A stretch of 64,000 bases of DNA, taken from NCBI RefSeq assembly GCF_002096845.1, contig NZ_NCVK01000060.1, forward strand, positions 157,084 through 221,083, read 5' to 3'. The position numbers and the translations under genes were made by a program. Below are positions 31,657 to 39,980 of the stretch, piece after piece (position 1 is the stretch's first letter; every line of letters begins with the position of its first letter). Under the pieces are notes generated by a model. The model saw only the letters and a program-made list of their open reading frames with translations. It had not been told where the DNA came from and ran no database searches. The stretch comes from Streptococcus mitis. GTDB taxonomy: Bacteria; Bacillota; Bacilli; Lactobacillales; Streptococcaceae.

Positions 31657-31764
31657 TTTGTCTCCTCTTGTTTTTATTATAAATGTTTTTATGATAAGTT
31701 AATTCCACCATCTCCTTTATAATAATTTATCTCTAGTATACTAAGAAACTTTATTAAATTTAAA

Positions 31765-31842
31765 AAAACTACGAAAAAATACGTTTTTCTATATCAACAC
31801 CCTAAAATCAAGGTGAAATAGAACGTTTTCGTAGTTTTTCTC
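31765..31842. promoter_or_regulatory. Inverted repeat between the CBP operon and the Rgg gene
   Basis: AAAAACTACGAAAA (about 31765-31780) and TTTTCGTAGTTTTT (about 31826-31842) are inverted. They lie in the 249-bp divergent region near TATAAT at about 31862. This could be an operator for the adjacent regulator. No short hydrophobic peptide gene is visible in the region. Confidence 0.45.
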
Positions 31843-31905
31843 CTATTTACTTATGATTAGTGTATAATATAAAAGTGAAGTTAAAATAAAATAAGGGAGA
31901 AAGTT

Positions 31906-32808
31906 ATGTCTACAAATTTCGGCCCCGCGCTTAAAAAGATGAGAGAAGAAAGAGGATTTACTTTAAAACAAGTAGCTGGTACAGCGATTAGCCCTAATAA
32001 TCTAAGTAAGTTTGAAAAAGGCGAAGCTATGATTAAAACAGATACTTTCTTTATCTTTGAGAATCTGAATATTGTTTCCAATGAAGACATCATCCTTGTG
32101 GTTTCCATGCAAAATGAAGAGACAACCAAATTAGTCGAACATAGAAATGATCGAACTTTGGAGTCTGATGATGCCAAAGATACAGTCAAAGATGATGAAA
32201 ATCCTTATGTTAGAAATTTCCTTCATTTATTAACTCTCATATCTACTGAAAAAATGCTAACTGAAGAGGATTGGGAAATCCTTGAACAACTAAAAGAACA
32301 GCTGTTTTCAATGGATTACTGGTTACCTTTTGATTTTCATGTATTTCAACGCTTAGGCACTTTATTTGATTTTCCTCTTGAAATGTATCAACAAAAAGAA
32401 AAAGAAGTTTTTGAACTTCTCTCAAGTAGCCTTCCTTTAGCTACAAATCAAACCCATATGTTGGTGGATGTACTTCGAACAATTGTTAAATACTATTCTG
32501 AAAATGCTTATTATGATTTGGCACAACAATTGATAGATAAAATTGAATTGTATCGTATAAAGTATTGCAGGATTTTTGTCCATACTGGTTACTATTTACC
32601 TCTATATCCTTTTATGACTATCAAGATGTATGAGGTGTATAATCTTCTTAGACAAAATAAAATAGAGGGGATAAAACTAGGACATCAGATTATCCAACAT
32701 CTTGATACCATGAAAGTCTTATTTCCAGAAAATGAAATTTTATCCTTAAAAAACTCCTTCATTAAGGAAGTTAAAGAACTCAATAACACAGGGATTCCAT
32801 TCCCCTAG
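31906..32808 (+). CDS. Rgg/GadR/MutR-family transcriptional regulator
   Basis: 300-residue regulator with an N-terminal XRE-type helix-turn-helix (about 6-62, FGPALKKMREERGFTLKQVAG...LSKFEKGE) and a long all-helical C-terminal domain, the architecture of Rgg proteins that sense short peptides. GGGAGAAAG stands before the ATG. It lies 11 nt ahead of the amidase gene, so the two form an operon divergent from the choline-binding-protein operon. The ligand is unknown. Confidence 0.85.
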   Translation: MSTNFGPALKKMREERGFTLKQVAGTAISPNNLSKFEKGEAMIKTDTFFIFENLNIVSNEDIILVVSMQNEETTKLVEHRNDRTLESDDAKDTVKDDENPYVRNFLHLLTLISTEKMLTEEDWEILEQLKEQLFSMDYWLPFDFHVFQRLGTLFDFPLEMYQQKEKEVFELLSSSLPLATNQTHMLVDVLRTIVKYYSENAYYDLAQQLIDKIELYRIKYCRIFVHTGYYLPLYPFMTIKMYEVYNLLRQNKIEGIKLGHQIIQHLDTMKVLFPENEILSLKNSFIKEVKELNNTGIPFP

Positions 32809-32819
32809 AAAGGTTATAA

Positions 32820-34223
32820 ATGAAATCATATAAGAAATTTACGATTCTTGCTCTGGCTCTTCTTGGATTCACTAGCCAAACAGTTTTAGCTAATGATGCT
32901 AGTCATTCTACGAATAACTCTATTGATAGTTCAACTACTAGCTCTGCAAATGCTTCTCAAGCAACTACAGAAATCCAGCCAACGAGCCCGATCCCTAGTT
33001 CGAGTGAGCAGGAGATAAAGCCAACTCTTCCTACTGAGTCTAAGCTACAAACTGGTTGGGTAAAAGAAGACGGGAAGTGGACTTATTATAGTCAAACGGG
33101 TGTCAAATTTACAGATACTCTTTATGAGGGCTACCTATTTGATAAGAATGGTTACTTACTTGAAAATAGCTGGTATCAGATGGCTAACAAGTGGTACTAC
33201 GCCAATGGTTCAGGAAAATATCTGTCTAACCAATGGAGTCAAATCAATGGTAAATGGTATGCATTTGATCAAAATGGTGTCATGATGGCTAATACCTGGA
33301 AGGGAAATTATTATCTGAAGTCCAGTGGGGCTATGGCAGATAAAGAATGGGTGTACGATCCTAACTACTCTAGCTGGTTTTATCTCAAGTCAGGTGGGCA
33401 CTATGCTGAACAGCAATGGGTTGGCTCTTACTATCTAAAATCTGGTGGCTACATGGCTCATAAAGAGTGGCTTTATGATCAAGATTATCAAGCTTGGTAT
33501 TATCTTAAAGAAGATGGCGTTTATGTCACTGGAACTTATACTATTAATGGAAGCAGCCATTTTTTCAAAGATAATGGTAAATGGGTTCAAGAACTTCCAA
33601 AAGGATTTGAAAAGGGGCACTATAGTAAAACTATCTTCCTAGATCCTGGGCATGGTGGACGTGATTCGGGCGCTTACTATTATGGAATAGCTGAAAAAGA
33701 TTTGAATCTACAGGTCTCTCGTAAATTACGGAAACGTTTAGAGGAACTGGGCTATACAGTTTTAACATCTCGTGATAGTGATGTGGATGTTGACTTTGTG
33801 ACAGAGCGTTCTCGTATGGTAAATAAGACGAATGCAGACTTCTTTATTAGTATTCATTTTAACGCTACTGGGAATGACACAACATTGAATCTGGGAATAC
33901 AGACTTATTCTTATAAGGAAGAAGTAGATTATCCGAGCAAGATTAACCAGTACTGGCATAATAATCCAGATCGAATGAGTGAAAGTAATCGTTTGGCAGC
34001 TGACCTTCATTCATCTCTCTTGGCCGAGACAGGAGCTAGAGATGCTGGGCTTTTGCAATCCACCTTCGCTGTTCTTCGTGAGACTGCGAAACCTGCTGTG
34101 TTATTAGAGTTGGGTTATATGGATAATCCAGAAGAAAACCAACGAATCCGTAGTGATCAATACCAAGATAAGTTAGTTGAAGGCATTATTAAAGGAATTC
34201 AAAAATATTACGCTGGAAATTAA
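32820..34223 (+). CDS. Choline-binding N-acetylmuramoyl-L-alanine amidase (Amidase_3)
   Basis: 467-residue secreted cell-wall hydrolase. The signal peptide ends near VLAND, a Ser/Thr-rich linker follows, and about nine choline-binding repeats cover roughly 77-263. The C-terminal Amidase_3 domain (272-465) has zinc ligands in DPGHGGRDSG, AEKDLNLQ and SIHFNA, and the catalytic Glu in LLELGYMDN. Choline repeats in front of the enzyme resemble the LytB/LytC layout, but the Amidase_3 domain differs from pneumococcal LytA, LytB and LytC. Co-expressed with the Rgg gene. Confidence 0.9.
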   Translation: MKSYKKFTILALALLGFTSQTVLANDASHSTNNSIDSSTTSSANASQATTEIQPTSPIPSSSEQEIKPTLPTESKLQTGWVKEDGKWTYYSQTGVKFTDTLYEGYLFDKNGYLLENSWYQMANKWYYANGSGKYLSNQWSQINGKWYAFDQNGVMMANTWKGNYYLKSSGAMADKEWVYDPNYSSWFYLKSGGHYAEQQWVGSYYLKSGGYMAHKEWLYDQDYQAWYYLKEDGVYVTGTYTINGSSHFFKDNGKWVQELPKGFEKGHYSKTIFLDPGHGGRDSGAYYYGIAEKDLNLQVSRKLRKRLEELGYTVLTSRDSDVDVDFVTERSRMVNKTNADFFISIHFNATGNDTTLNLGIQTYSYKEEVDYPSKINQYWHNNPDRMSESNRLAADLHSSLLAETGARDAGLLQSTFAVLRETAKPAVLLELGYMDNPEENQRIRSDQYQDKLVEGIIKGIQKYYAGN

Positions 34224-34273
34224 GAAACTAGATCAAACTAAGCTTTGGAGATTTTCCTAGGCTTAGTTTTTTG
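34222..34273 (+). terminator. Terminator after the amidase
   Basis: AAACTAAGC and GCTTAGTTT arms with a following TTT run. Confidence 0.7.
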
Positions 34274-34391
34274 CATTTGTAATGCTATTCATAACATTGA
34301 ATTTTCTGAAAATTTATTAAAAAATGAGTGAAAACGTGGTATAATGAGACGTAAAATTAATTCAGGTTTCCTGAACCGATAGGAGTAAACA

Positions 34392-34853
34392 ATGAAAAAA
34401 CTAGGTTTTGTCCTTTTATCTTCAGCCTTGCTATTGACAGCTTGTGCTGTTAGGTTTGAAAAATCAGCAGATACAACCGATTCATCTAAGGTGACAGCCT
34501 TGTCTGAAGACAAGCAGAAAATGCTTGATAAGGCCACTGCTGACTATGAGACTTTTGTGCAAGAGCAAATTGATAAACTTTTGACAGATACGGAAGGATT
34601 TGTCAAACTTTTGAAAGAAGGTAAGTTAGAAGAAGCTAAGAAGGTTTATCCACTGATTCGTATGTCTTATGAGCGTTCAGAACCAATTGCTGAAAGTTTT
34701 GGTGAGTCAGATGTAAAAATTGACTTCCGTTTGGCAGACTATATGGACGAAAACAAGACAGAAGAAGGTTGGTCTGGTTTCCACCGTATCGAGCGTATCC
34801 TTTGGGAAGACAATACAACTAAAGGAACTGAAAATCAAGATAAGGAAGAATAA
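34392..34853 (+). pseudogene. EfeO/EfeM-type lipoprotein, C-terminally truncated
   Basis: 153 residues starting with a lipoprotein signal (LLTAC). The body matches the EfeO/EfeM iron-uptake family: EGFVKLLKEGKLEEAKKVYP, RMSYERSEPIAESFG and EEGWSGFHRIERILW. The family is normally about 280 residues; here it ends right after TTKGTE with a new tail NQDKEE. The usual partners (EfeB peroxidase, EfeU permease) are absent downstream, and a hairpin and toxin-antitoxin pair follow instead. The binding site and promoter are intact, so a shortened protein may still be made. The loss of the second half of the imelysin-like domain makes function doubtful. Confidence 0.75.
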
Positions 34854-34865
34854 GATTTGTCTAAT

Positions 34866-34923
34866 AAAAAACTTTGTACTCTAGAAACCATCGTGTGGCT
34901 AGCTAGAGTGCAAAGTTTTTTTA
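34866..34923. repeat. Hairpin repeat, left copy flanking the toxin-antitoxin pair (terminator)
   Basis: AAACTTTGTACTCTAG and CTAGAGTGCAAAGTTT arms surround AAACCATCGTGTGGCTAG. A nearly identical copy lies at 35683-35738. Confidence 0.75.
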
Positions 34924-34987
34924 TTTTCTAGTTAAAATGAAGACTGTATTCTTTATAATCACAAGGCTATTAAGGGAGCAGTTGACA

Positions 34988-35347
34988 TTAAAATGATGAT
35001 TTTGAGTTTTTATTATTTTTGCTTTGTAGCAAGGTAACATAGTCGCTTTTTGTGTGGAATAAGTGGGAAAGAAAAACAGTTCTTTGGGTTTGATCGATAA
35101 AGTAAAGCAAGATATATTGCCCGATAATTTTTCCTCGTGTGGGGTACTTACTATTGATTTTAAGGACGATTTTTTCATCTGCATCAAAGCCAGCTTCAGG
35201 AAAGGTTTCTAAACTTTTTAAGCCGTCTAGAATTTTGGCCACAGTATTTTTAGCCGACTGGGGTAATAAAAGAACAGTAGTAATGTAATCATGAATACTG
35301 TCAATTGCTTGACTCACTTCGGTAGATAGAATCACTTTATAAGTCAT
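34988..35347 (-). CDS. RelE/ParE-family toxin
   Basis: 119-residue type II toxin. The N-terminus TYKVILSTEVSQAIDSIHDYI and the later strand IIGQYILLYFIDQTQRTVFLSHLFHTKSDY are typical of RelE/ParE toxins, either mRNA interferases or gyrase poisons; sequence alone does not decide. It overlaps the antitoxin gene by 11 nt. The Lys/Asn/Ser-rich tail is unusual. The pair is flanked by duplicated hairpins. Confidence 0.85.
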   Translation of the reverse strand: MTYKVILSTEVSQAIDSIHDYITTVLLLPQSAKNTVAKILDGLKSLETFPEAGFDADEKIVLKINSKYPTRGKIIGQYILLYFIDQTQRTVFLSHLFHTKSDYVTLLQSKNNKNSKSSF

Positions 35348-35621
35348 ATCGTAGCCTCATATCATCTAGGGAAGTTCCTTGTCCGGATTCATATTCTCTT
35401 AAGGCGCGTTCAGATTGGGCTTGTAGTTCCTGAATCAATCGCTCACGGTGTAAATCTTCTGCAGTTTTTATTGGTAAATCCTGTTCGAGAACAATTTGCT
35501 CGATAAAAAGACTAATAGCATCCGTCATAGTCATTCCTTTTTCCTTGATGATAGCTCTAGCTTGTTCCATTGATGATTTATTGATTTTAAAATTGTATTG
35601 CTTAGTAAGTGATGTAGTCAT
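35337..35621 (-). CDS. RelB/DinJ-family antitoxin
   Basis: 94-residue antitoxin with ribbon-helix-helix N-terminus (NFKINKSSMEQARAIIKEKGMTMTDAISLFIEQIV) and a charged C-terminus that would wrap the toxin. I chose ATG at 35621 (MTTSLTKQYNF) because GGAGAT precedes it; the frame upstream to 35708 crosses the promoter palindromes. The AT-rich palindrome TATATATAGCTAGTATATA just upstream is a likely autoregulatory operator. Confidence 0.87.
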   Translation of the reverse strand: MTTSLTKQYNFKINKSSMEQARAIIKEKGMTMTDAISLFIEQIVLEQDLPIKTAEDLHRERLIQELQAQSERALREYESGQGTSLDDMRLRYDL

Positions 35622-35682
35622 GGTATATCTCCAATCTATACTATATATAGCTAGTATATATCTTTTATACTTTTTAGGCAAG

Positions 35683-35738
35683 AAAAAACTTTGTTCTCTA
35701 GAAACCATCGTGTGGCTAGCTAGAGTGCAAAGTTTTTT
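35683..35738. repeat. Hairpin repeat, right copy flanking the toxin-antitoxin pair
   Basis: Same orientation as the 34866 copy and differing by only a few bases (for example TTCTCTAG for TACTCTAG). Confidence 0.75.
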
Positions 35739-35786
35739 GAGTTTGGAACATGAAAACAGTAGTTAATTTCAAGAAAGAAAAAAGAA

Positions 35787-35808
35787 CAGCCGAAACTGTT
35801 CTTTTTAT
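35787..35808 (-). terminator. Terminator of rpmE2
   Basis: On the minus strand AAAGAACAG and CTGTTCTTT arms enclose a short loop and a T run follows. Confidence 0.75.
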
Positions 35809-35810
35809 CA

Positions 35811-36053
35811 TTATTTGAGACCGTATTTTTTGTTGAAACGATCCACGCGTCCATCTGCTTGAGTGAACTTTTGACGTCCAGTGTAGAATGGGTGTGAGTC
35901 TGATGAAATTTCCACACGGATCAATGGGTAAGTTTCGCCTTCGAACTCAACTGTTTCGTTAGAGCGTTTTGTTGAACCGCTAAGGAATTGGTAACCAGTA
36001 GTTGTGTCCATGAAGACAACTGGGCGATATTCTGGATGGATATCTTTTTTCAT
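35811..36053 (-). CDS. rpmE2: Ribosomal protein L31 type B
   Basis: 80-residue large-subunit protein. It lacks the CxxC zinc motif of type A L31, so it is the zinc-independent type B. The start [14 protein letters not shown] with AAAGGA upstream is the family N-terminus; the longer frame to 36095 is not needed. Family core [10 protein letters not shown] and [12 protein letters not shown] are present. Confidence 0.96.
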
Positions 36054-36148
36054 TTTGCAATATTTCCTTTCTGCCATGGTCTCTTTGCGAGCCATAGATT
36101 ATTACCATACTAGTCTATCAGATTCTGAAAAGTTTGGCAAGTATTTTA

Positions 36149-37084
36149 TCAGTTTTTAAGCAAGTTTTTTAACTTTTGGTAGATGATTTCGTTTTCTTCT
36201 AGGCTATAGGAATTAGCACCACTTGCTAGAGGGTGACCTCCACCATCATGTTCCTTGGCGATTTCATTGATAGGATGGATTTTACTGCGTAAGCGAACGC
36301 GGTAGTGGCCATCAGCCTGCTCCACAAAAATTCCCCAGAGACTTACACTGTCAATGCGTCCAGGTGCACCGACAATGGCTGCAGTTTCAGCATCGGTAAC
36401 ATTGAATTGTTTTAAGATTTTCTGACTCAGGATAACGCGCGCTGCACCGTTTTCATCCACTTCCAGATGGTCGTAGATGTAGCCTTGAAGTTTTGCAATT
36501 TTGTAGCTCATAGTGTCCATTTTGCGAGTGAGAGCTGCAAAGTCAAAGTTATGTTCTCTCAAATAAGCAGCAAGGCGGAGGGTCCGTGCAGTGGTAGAAG
36601 GGTAGAGGAAGCGACCTGTATCACCGACAATTCCTGCAAAGAGCAACTCAGCAGTGCGATCTGACAAGGCCAGTTGGGTTGTTTCAGCAAATAGGGTAAT
36701 CATCTCGCTAGCGCTACTTGAACTAGTGTCGACCCAAGACAGGTCACCATATACATCATCATTTGGATGGTGGTCAATCTTAATGAGAAAATCACCTTGA
36801 CGATAGCGCTTATCATCGATACGAGCAGTATTAGCTGTATCACAGACGATGACAAGGGCTCCTTGGTAGGCACTATCTTCAACAGAATCCATTTCAGCCA
36901 TCCAAGTAAGAGTTGGTTCATCAAAACCAACTGCTTTGATAGTTTTTTCTGGGAAATGATGTTTGAGAAGAGCTTTCAATCCCACTTGACTTCCCAAGGC
37001 ATCAGGGTCTGGTTTCATATGACGGTGAATGATAATCGTGTCGTATTCTTTGATTTTTTCTAAAATTTGATGGCAAATGTCCAT
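36149..37084 (-). CDS. pde2: DHH/DHHA1 phosphoesterase Pde2 (NrnA type)
   Basis: 311-residue phosphodiesterase. In pneumococcus the orthologue degrades pApA from c-di-AMP, and NrnA relatives also degrade nanoRNA and pAp. DHH-domain motifs DPDALGS, CDTANTARID and IDHHPND bind the metals; the DHHA1 end has GGGHPLASGA. I chose the start MDICHQILEKIKEYD, four residues after an upstream ATG, by family length. It lies between rpmE2 and the divergent flavodoxin. Confidence 0.93.
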   Translation of the reverse strand: MDICHQILEKIKEYDTIIIHRHMKPDPDALGSQVGLKALLKHHFPEKTIKAVGFDEPTLTWMAEMDSVEDSAYQGALVIVCDTANTARIDDKRYRQGDFLIKIDHHPNDDVYGDLSWVDTSSSSASEMITLFAETTQLALSDRTAELLFAGIVGDTGRFLYPSTTARTLRLAAYLREHNFDFAALTRKMDTMSYKIAKLQGYIYDHLEVDENGAARVILSQKILKQFNVTDAETAAIVGAPGRIDSVSLWGIFVEQADGHYRVRLRSKIHPINEIAKEHDGGGHPLASGANSYSLEENEIIYQKLKNLLKN

Positions 37085-37187
37085 AAATAACCTCAATTCT
37101 TTCTCATTTCATTGTAGCACAAGAATTTTTATTTTTAAAATGAAAAAGATGTGATATAATGGAGAAAGATAAATTGAGGAGGACGAT

Positions 37188-37631
37188 ATGGCATTAGCAA
37201 AAATTGTATTTGCCAGTATGACCGGTAATACCGAAGAAATTGCAGATATTGTAGCAGACAAATTACGTGACTTGGGATTGGATGTCGATGTTGATGAATG
37301 TACAACTATTGACGCTTCAGACTTCTTGGAAGCAGACATCGCTATCGTTGCGACCTATACTTATGGTGATGGTGAATTGCCAGATGAGATGATGGACTTC
37401 TACGAAGATTTAGCTGATCTCAACTTGAATGGCAAAATCTACGGAGTGGTCGGCTCAGGAGATACCTTCTACGATGAATTCTGTAAGGCTGTTGATGACT
37501 TTGACCGTGTCTTTGTGTCAACAGGAGCAGAAAAAGGTTCAGAGTGTGTCAAAGTTGATCTTTCTGCCGAGGAAGAAGATATTGAACGCTTGGAACAATT
37601 TGCAGAAGAATTGGCTGCTAAAGTAGGATAA
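37188..37631 (+). CDS. Flavodoxin
   Basis: 147-residue FMN electron carrier. The phosphate loop SMTGNTEEIAD, the TYTYGDGELPDEM loop and the GSGDTFYDEFCKAVD segment bind FMN. It is strongly acidic, as usual. TATAAT at about 37155-37160 and TTGAGGAGG before the ATG show independent transcription. A hairpin at about 37641-37671 follows. Confidence 0.95.
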   Translation: MALAKIVFASMTGNTEEIADIVADKLRDLGLDVDVDECTTIDASDFLEADIAIVATYTYGDGELPDEMMDFYEDLADLNLNGKIYGVVGSGDTFYDEFCKAVDDFDRVFVSTGAEKGSECVKVDLSAEEEDIERLEQFAEELAAKVG

Positions 37632-37746
37632 GTATAAACGTGCGCTGATGCAATCAATCAGTGCATTTTTCTTACCGTGACTTGGGATTTTACTAGCCTA
37701 TTTAGTGGCTTTTTGATACAATAATTCAAATAAAGGAGGAGACTTC

Positions 37747-38013
37747 ATGGATTTAGATATTATTCGTCAAGAAATTGATCAAATCGACGACCAAATTGTC
37801 AAACTGTTAGAAGAACGAATGCATTTGGTTGAGGGGGTAGTTGCCTATAAGAAAGCTTCAGGTAAACCGATTTTAGATACCAAGAGAGAAGAAGTTATTT
37901 TTGAAAAGGTTAGAAGTCGTGTAGAGGACAAGCGCTATCAGGAGACTATTGTAGCGACTTTTTCTGACATACTCAAACGTTCGCGTGATTATCAGGATCA
38001 AAACATCAAATGA
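37747..38013 (+). CDS. Chorismate mutase (AroQ type)
   Basis: 88-residue all-helical enzyme converting chorismate to prephenate. The first helix DIIRQEIDQIDDQIVKLLEERM and the AYKKASGKPILDTKREE region hold the active-site Arg and Lys. AAGGAGGAG is the binding site. Its stop overlaps the start of the first fluC by 4 nt. Confidence 0.92.
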   Translation: MDLDIIRQEIDQIDDQIVKLLEERMHLVEGVVAYKKASGKPILDTKREEVIFEKVRSRVEDKRYQETIVATFSDILKRSRDYQDQNIK

Positions 38014-38384
38014 AAAAAGAACAATTTTATCCGCTAGGGATTTTTCTAGCTGCCATGGTGGGCGGACTTGTCCGCTACCTGGTTTCTACTTGGTTACCAG
38101 CCAGTCCAGACTTTCCTTGGGGCACCCTTCTTGTCAACTATCTGGGAATTTTCTGCCTGATTTATCTTGTCAAGGGCTATCTGGTCTATAAGGGAACCAG
38201 TAAGGGCTTGGTTTTAGCACTGGGTACAGGTTTTTGTGGAGGTTTGACAACCTTTTCTAGTCTCATGTTAGATGCTGTAAAACTACTTGATACAGGTCGT
38301 TATCTTAGTTTGGTACTGTATTTGCTTTTGAGCATCGGTGGAGGCCTACTCTTGGCCTATTGTCTGGGGAGGAAGAAATGGTAA
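38010..38384 (+). CDS. crcB1: Fluoride channel subunit FluC/CrcB (first)
   Basis: 124-residue four-helix membrane protein of the dual-topology fluoride channel family. Conserved GGLVRYLVS, the TLLVNYLG motif and the TGFCGGLTTFSS signature with pore Phe are present. Gram-positives often carry two fluC genes whose products form a heterodimer with opposite topology. It overlaps both the chorismate mutase gene and the second fluC. Confidence 0.92.
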   Translation: MKKEQFYPLGIFLAAMVGGLVRYLVSTWLPASPDFPWGTLLVNYLGIFCLIYLVKGYLVYKGTSKGLVLALGTGFCGGLTTFSSLMLDAVKLLDTGRYLSLVLYLLLSIGGGLLLAYCLGRKKW

Positions 38385-38707
38385 TCATCTATCTTGCAAT
38401 CGCTTGTGGTTTCGGAGCTTTAGTGCGCTATTTCTTTTCCCGCTATAATCAAGCTTCTAAATTGCCACTCGGAACGCTCATAGCCAATCTTTTAGGTTGT
38501 TTTTTGATTGGCTTATTCTACAATCATGTAGAGTCTAAGGAAGTCTATGCTATTCTAGCAACTGGCTTTTGCGGAGGTTTAACAACCTTCTCTACCTTGA
38601 ATGACGAACTTCAAAGACTGTTAAGTGATAAGAAGGTTTTTTATTCTTACCTGACTTTGACCTACCTAGGTGGTTTGGTTGCGATTTTTTTAGGAATTCT
38701 GCTATAA
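38378..38707 (+). CDS. crcB2: Fluoride channel subunit FluC/CrcB (second)
   Basis: 109 residues, four helices, GALVRYFFSR, GTLIANLLG and TGFCGGLTTFST. I chose ATG at 38378 (MVIIYLAIA), with GGAGGAAG in front and a 7-nt overlap with crcB1; the frame open from 38360 adds only charged residues. No fluoride riboswitch is recognisable upstream of the pair. Confidence 0.92.
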   Translation: MVIIYLAIACGFGALVRYFFSRYNQASKLPLGTLIANLLGCFLIGLFYNHVESKEVYAILATGFCGGLTTFSTLNDELQRLLSDKKVFYSYLTLTYLGGLVAIFLGILL

Positions 38708-38744
38708 ATTTCTTTACTTTTTTGTGGAAATTTGGTAAACTGTA

Positions 38745-38806
38745 TCTTGTGTGTAATGGACGCACAAAAATACAGTTTATCCGCTGAGGAAGATTCCTCA
38801 AGATTG
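38745..38806 (+). promoter_or_regulatory. L19 ribosomal-protein leader
   Basis: Structured leader: GTGTGTAATGGACGCAC hairpin, CTGTAT/ATACAG long-range arms and a TGAGGAAGATTCCTCA hairpin directly upstream of rplS. This fits the Firmicute L19 leader, which is presumed autoregulatory. Confidence 0.65.
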
Positions 38807-38825
38807 ACAAAGATAGGAGAATAAA

Positions 38826-39173
38826 ATGAATCCATTAATCCAAAGCTTGACTGAAGGTCAACTTCGTACAGATATCCCATCATTCCGTCCTGGTGACACT
38901 GTTCGTGTACACGCGAAAGTTGTCGAAGGTAACCGTGAACGTATCCAGATTTTTGAAGGTGTTGTTATCGCACGTAAAGGTGCTGGCATCTCAGAAAACT
39001 ACACAGTTCGTAAAATCTCTAACGGTGTAGGTGTTGAGCGTATCTTCCCAATCCACACTCCACGTGTTGAAAAAATCGAAGTTGTTCGTTACGGTAAAGT
39101 ACGTCGTGCGAAATTGTACTACTTGCGTGCACTTCAAGGTAAGGCAGCTCGTATCAAAGAAATCCGTCGTTAA
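38826..39173 (+). CDS. rplS: Ribosomal protein L19
   Basis: 115-residue large-subunit protein at the 30S-50S interface. Motifs [30 protein letters not shown] and [17 protein letters not shown] are full family matches. AGGAGA precedes the ATG. A terminator and a tRNA gene follow. Confidence 0.98.
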
Positions 39174-39179
39174 TTCGAC

Positions 39180-39212
39180 TAAAAAACTCTGCTCAATCAG
39201 CAGAGTTTTTAT
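39180..39212 (+). terminator. Terminator of rplS
   Basis: AAAAACTCTGCT and AGCAGAGTTTTT arms. Confidence 0.85.
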
Positions 39213-39215
39213 CTA

Positions 39216-39287
39216 GCTCCCTTAGTTCAATGGATATAACAACTCCCTCCTAAGGAGTAGTTGCTGGTTCGATTCCGGCAGGGGGCA
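39216..39287 (+). tRNA. tRNA-Arg (anticodon CCU)
   Basis: Acceptor arms GCTCCCT/AGGGGGC with discriminator A, a short D arm, anticodon stem ACTCC/GGAGT with loop CTCCTAA (anticodon CCU), and T arm GCTGGTTCGATTCCGGC. No CCA is encoded. An AT-rich accessory region follows directly, so its 3' end may be an integration site. Confidence 0.93.
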
Positions 39288-39484
39288 TTTTTAGTAAATT
39301 AAGAAAAATAAAGAATATTCAAAGTGTTTATTTATAGGCAATCATCACAATTTAGTTTTTTGAAATAGGTTAGTGTTTTTTCTTTGACTAATTCATAATC
39401 AAAATTTTACAAAAAATTATATTTTGATCAATGATTACAGAATAAAGTGGATCTGCATAGTAACTTTGACATCTATTAGTTGAA

Positions 39485-39523
39485 AAATAAGGACTTCCTT
39501 TGTTAGAATGTCCTTATTTTTAT
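39485..39523 (+). terminator. Intrinsic hairpin downstream of tRNA-Arg
   Basis: AAAATAAGGAC and GTCCTTATTTT arms followed by T residues. Confidence 0.6.
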
Positions 39524-39559
39524 TATGGAATTAGACAAATGAGGTTAAGGTTAAGATCT

Positions 39560-39866
39560 ATGAACTTAGAAAGCAAGTACAAAGCTTTAAACAGCTTTCA
39601 AAAAGATTTGGTGTGGATTTTTTGGGCTAAGGTATGTGACAAAATGAATTGATTGTTATGAAATAGATAGCCTAAAAAATGGGGAAAATCGTTATTGTTC
39701 CCCTGAATTTGATATGTTGTAAAAGATTATTTCTGGTCTGTTAAATATATCAATAACAAAATCTGAATATGATAGTCTAATATCTAATCCATTTCAAGTT
39801 AATAAGTTTATCAATCGTTTGAGTAAGGAAATTTCAAAAGAAGAAGGGATAGGTTTTCAAAGGTAA
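39560..39866 (+). pseudogene. Decayed small gene of unknown function
   Basis: An ATG at 39560 opens MNLESKYKALNSFQKDLVWI and stops after about 30 codons. Another frame continues CYEIDSLKNGENRYCSPEFDML up to an in-frame TAA. The same frame then reads IISGLLNISITKSEYDSLIS and on to GIGFQR with stop at 39864. One frameshift and one nonsense codon break what would be a protein of about 100 residues. I do not recognise the family. The remaining bases 39288-39980 hold a hairpin and nothing else I can support. Confidence 0.5.
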
Positions 39867-39980
39867 CCTATCTGGTCATTGTTTATATATAATTTGTATC
39901 TTTTGGTTTATTAATTTGTATTTAAAATTTAATCATGTTACAATTGAAATTGATATCAAATTGAAAAGGAAAATGCAAAC

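Noticed and set aside
38707..38826. Possible fluoride riboswitch near the fluC genes
   Set aside because: The structured RNA is downstream of the fluC pair and directly ahead of rplS, and fits an L19 leader better.
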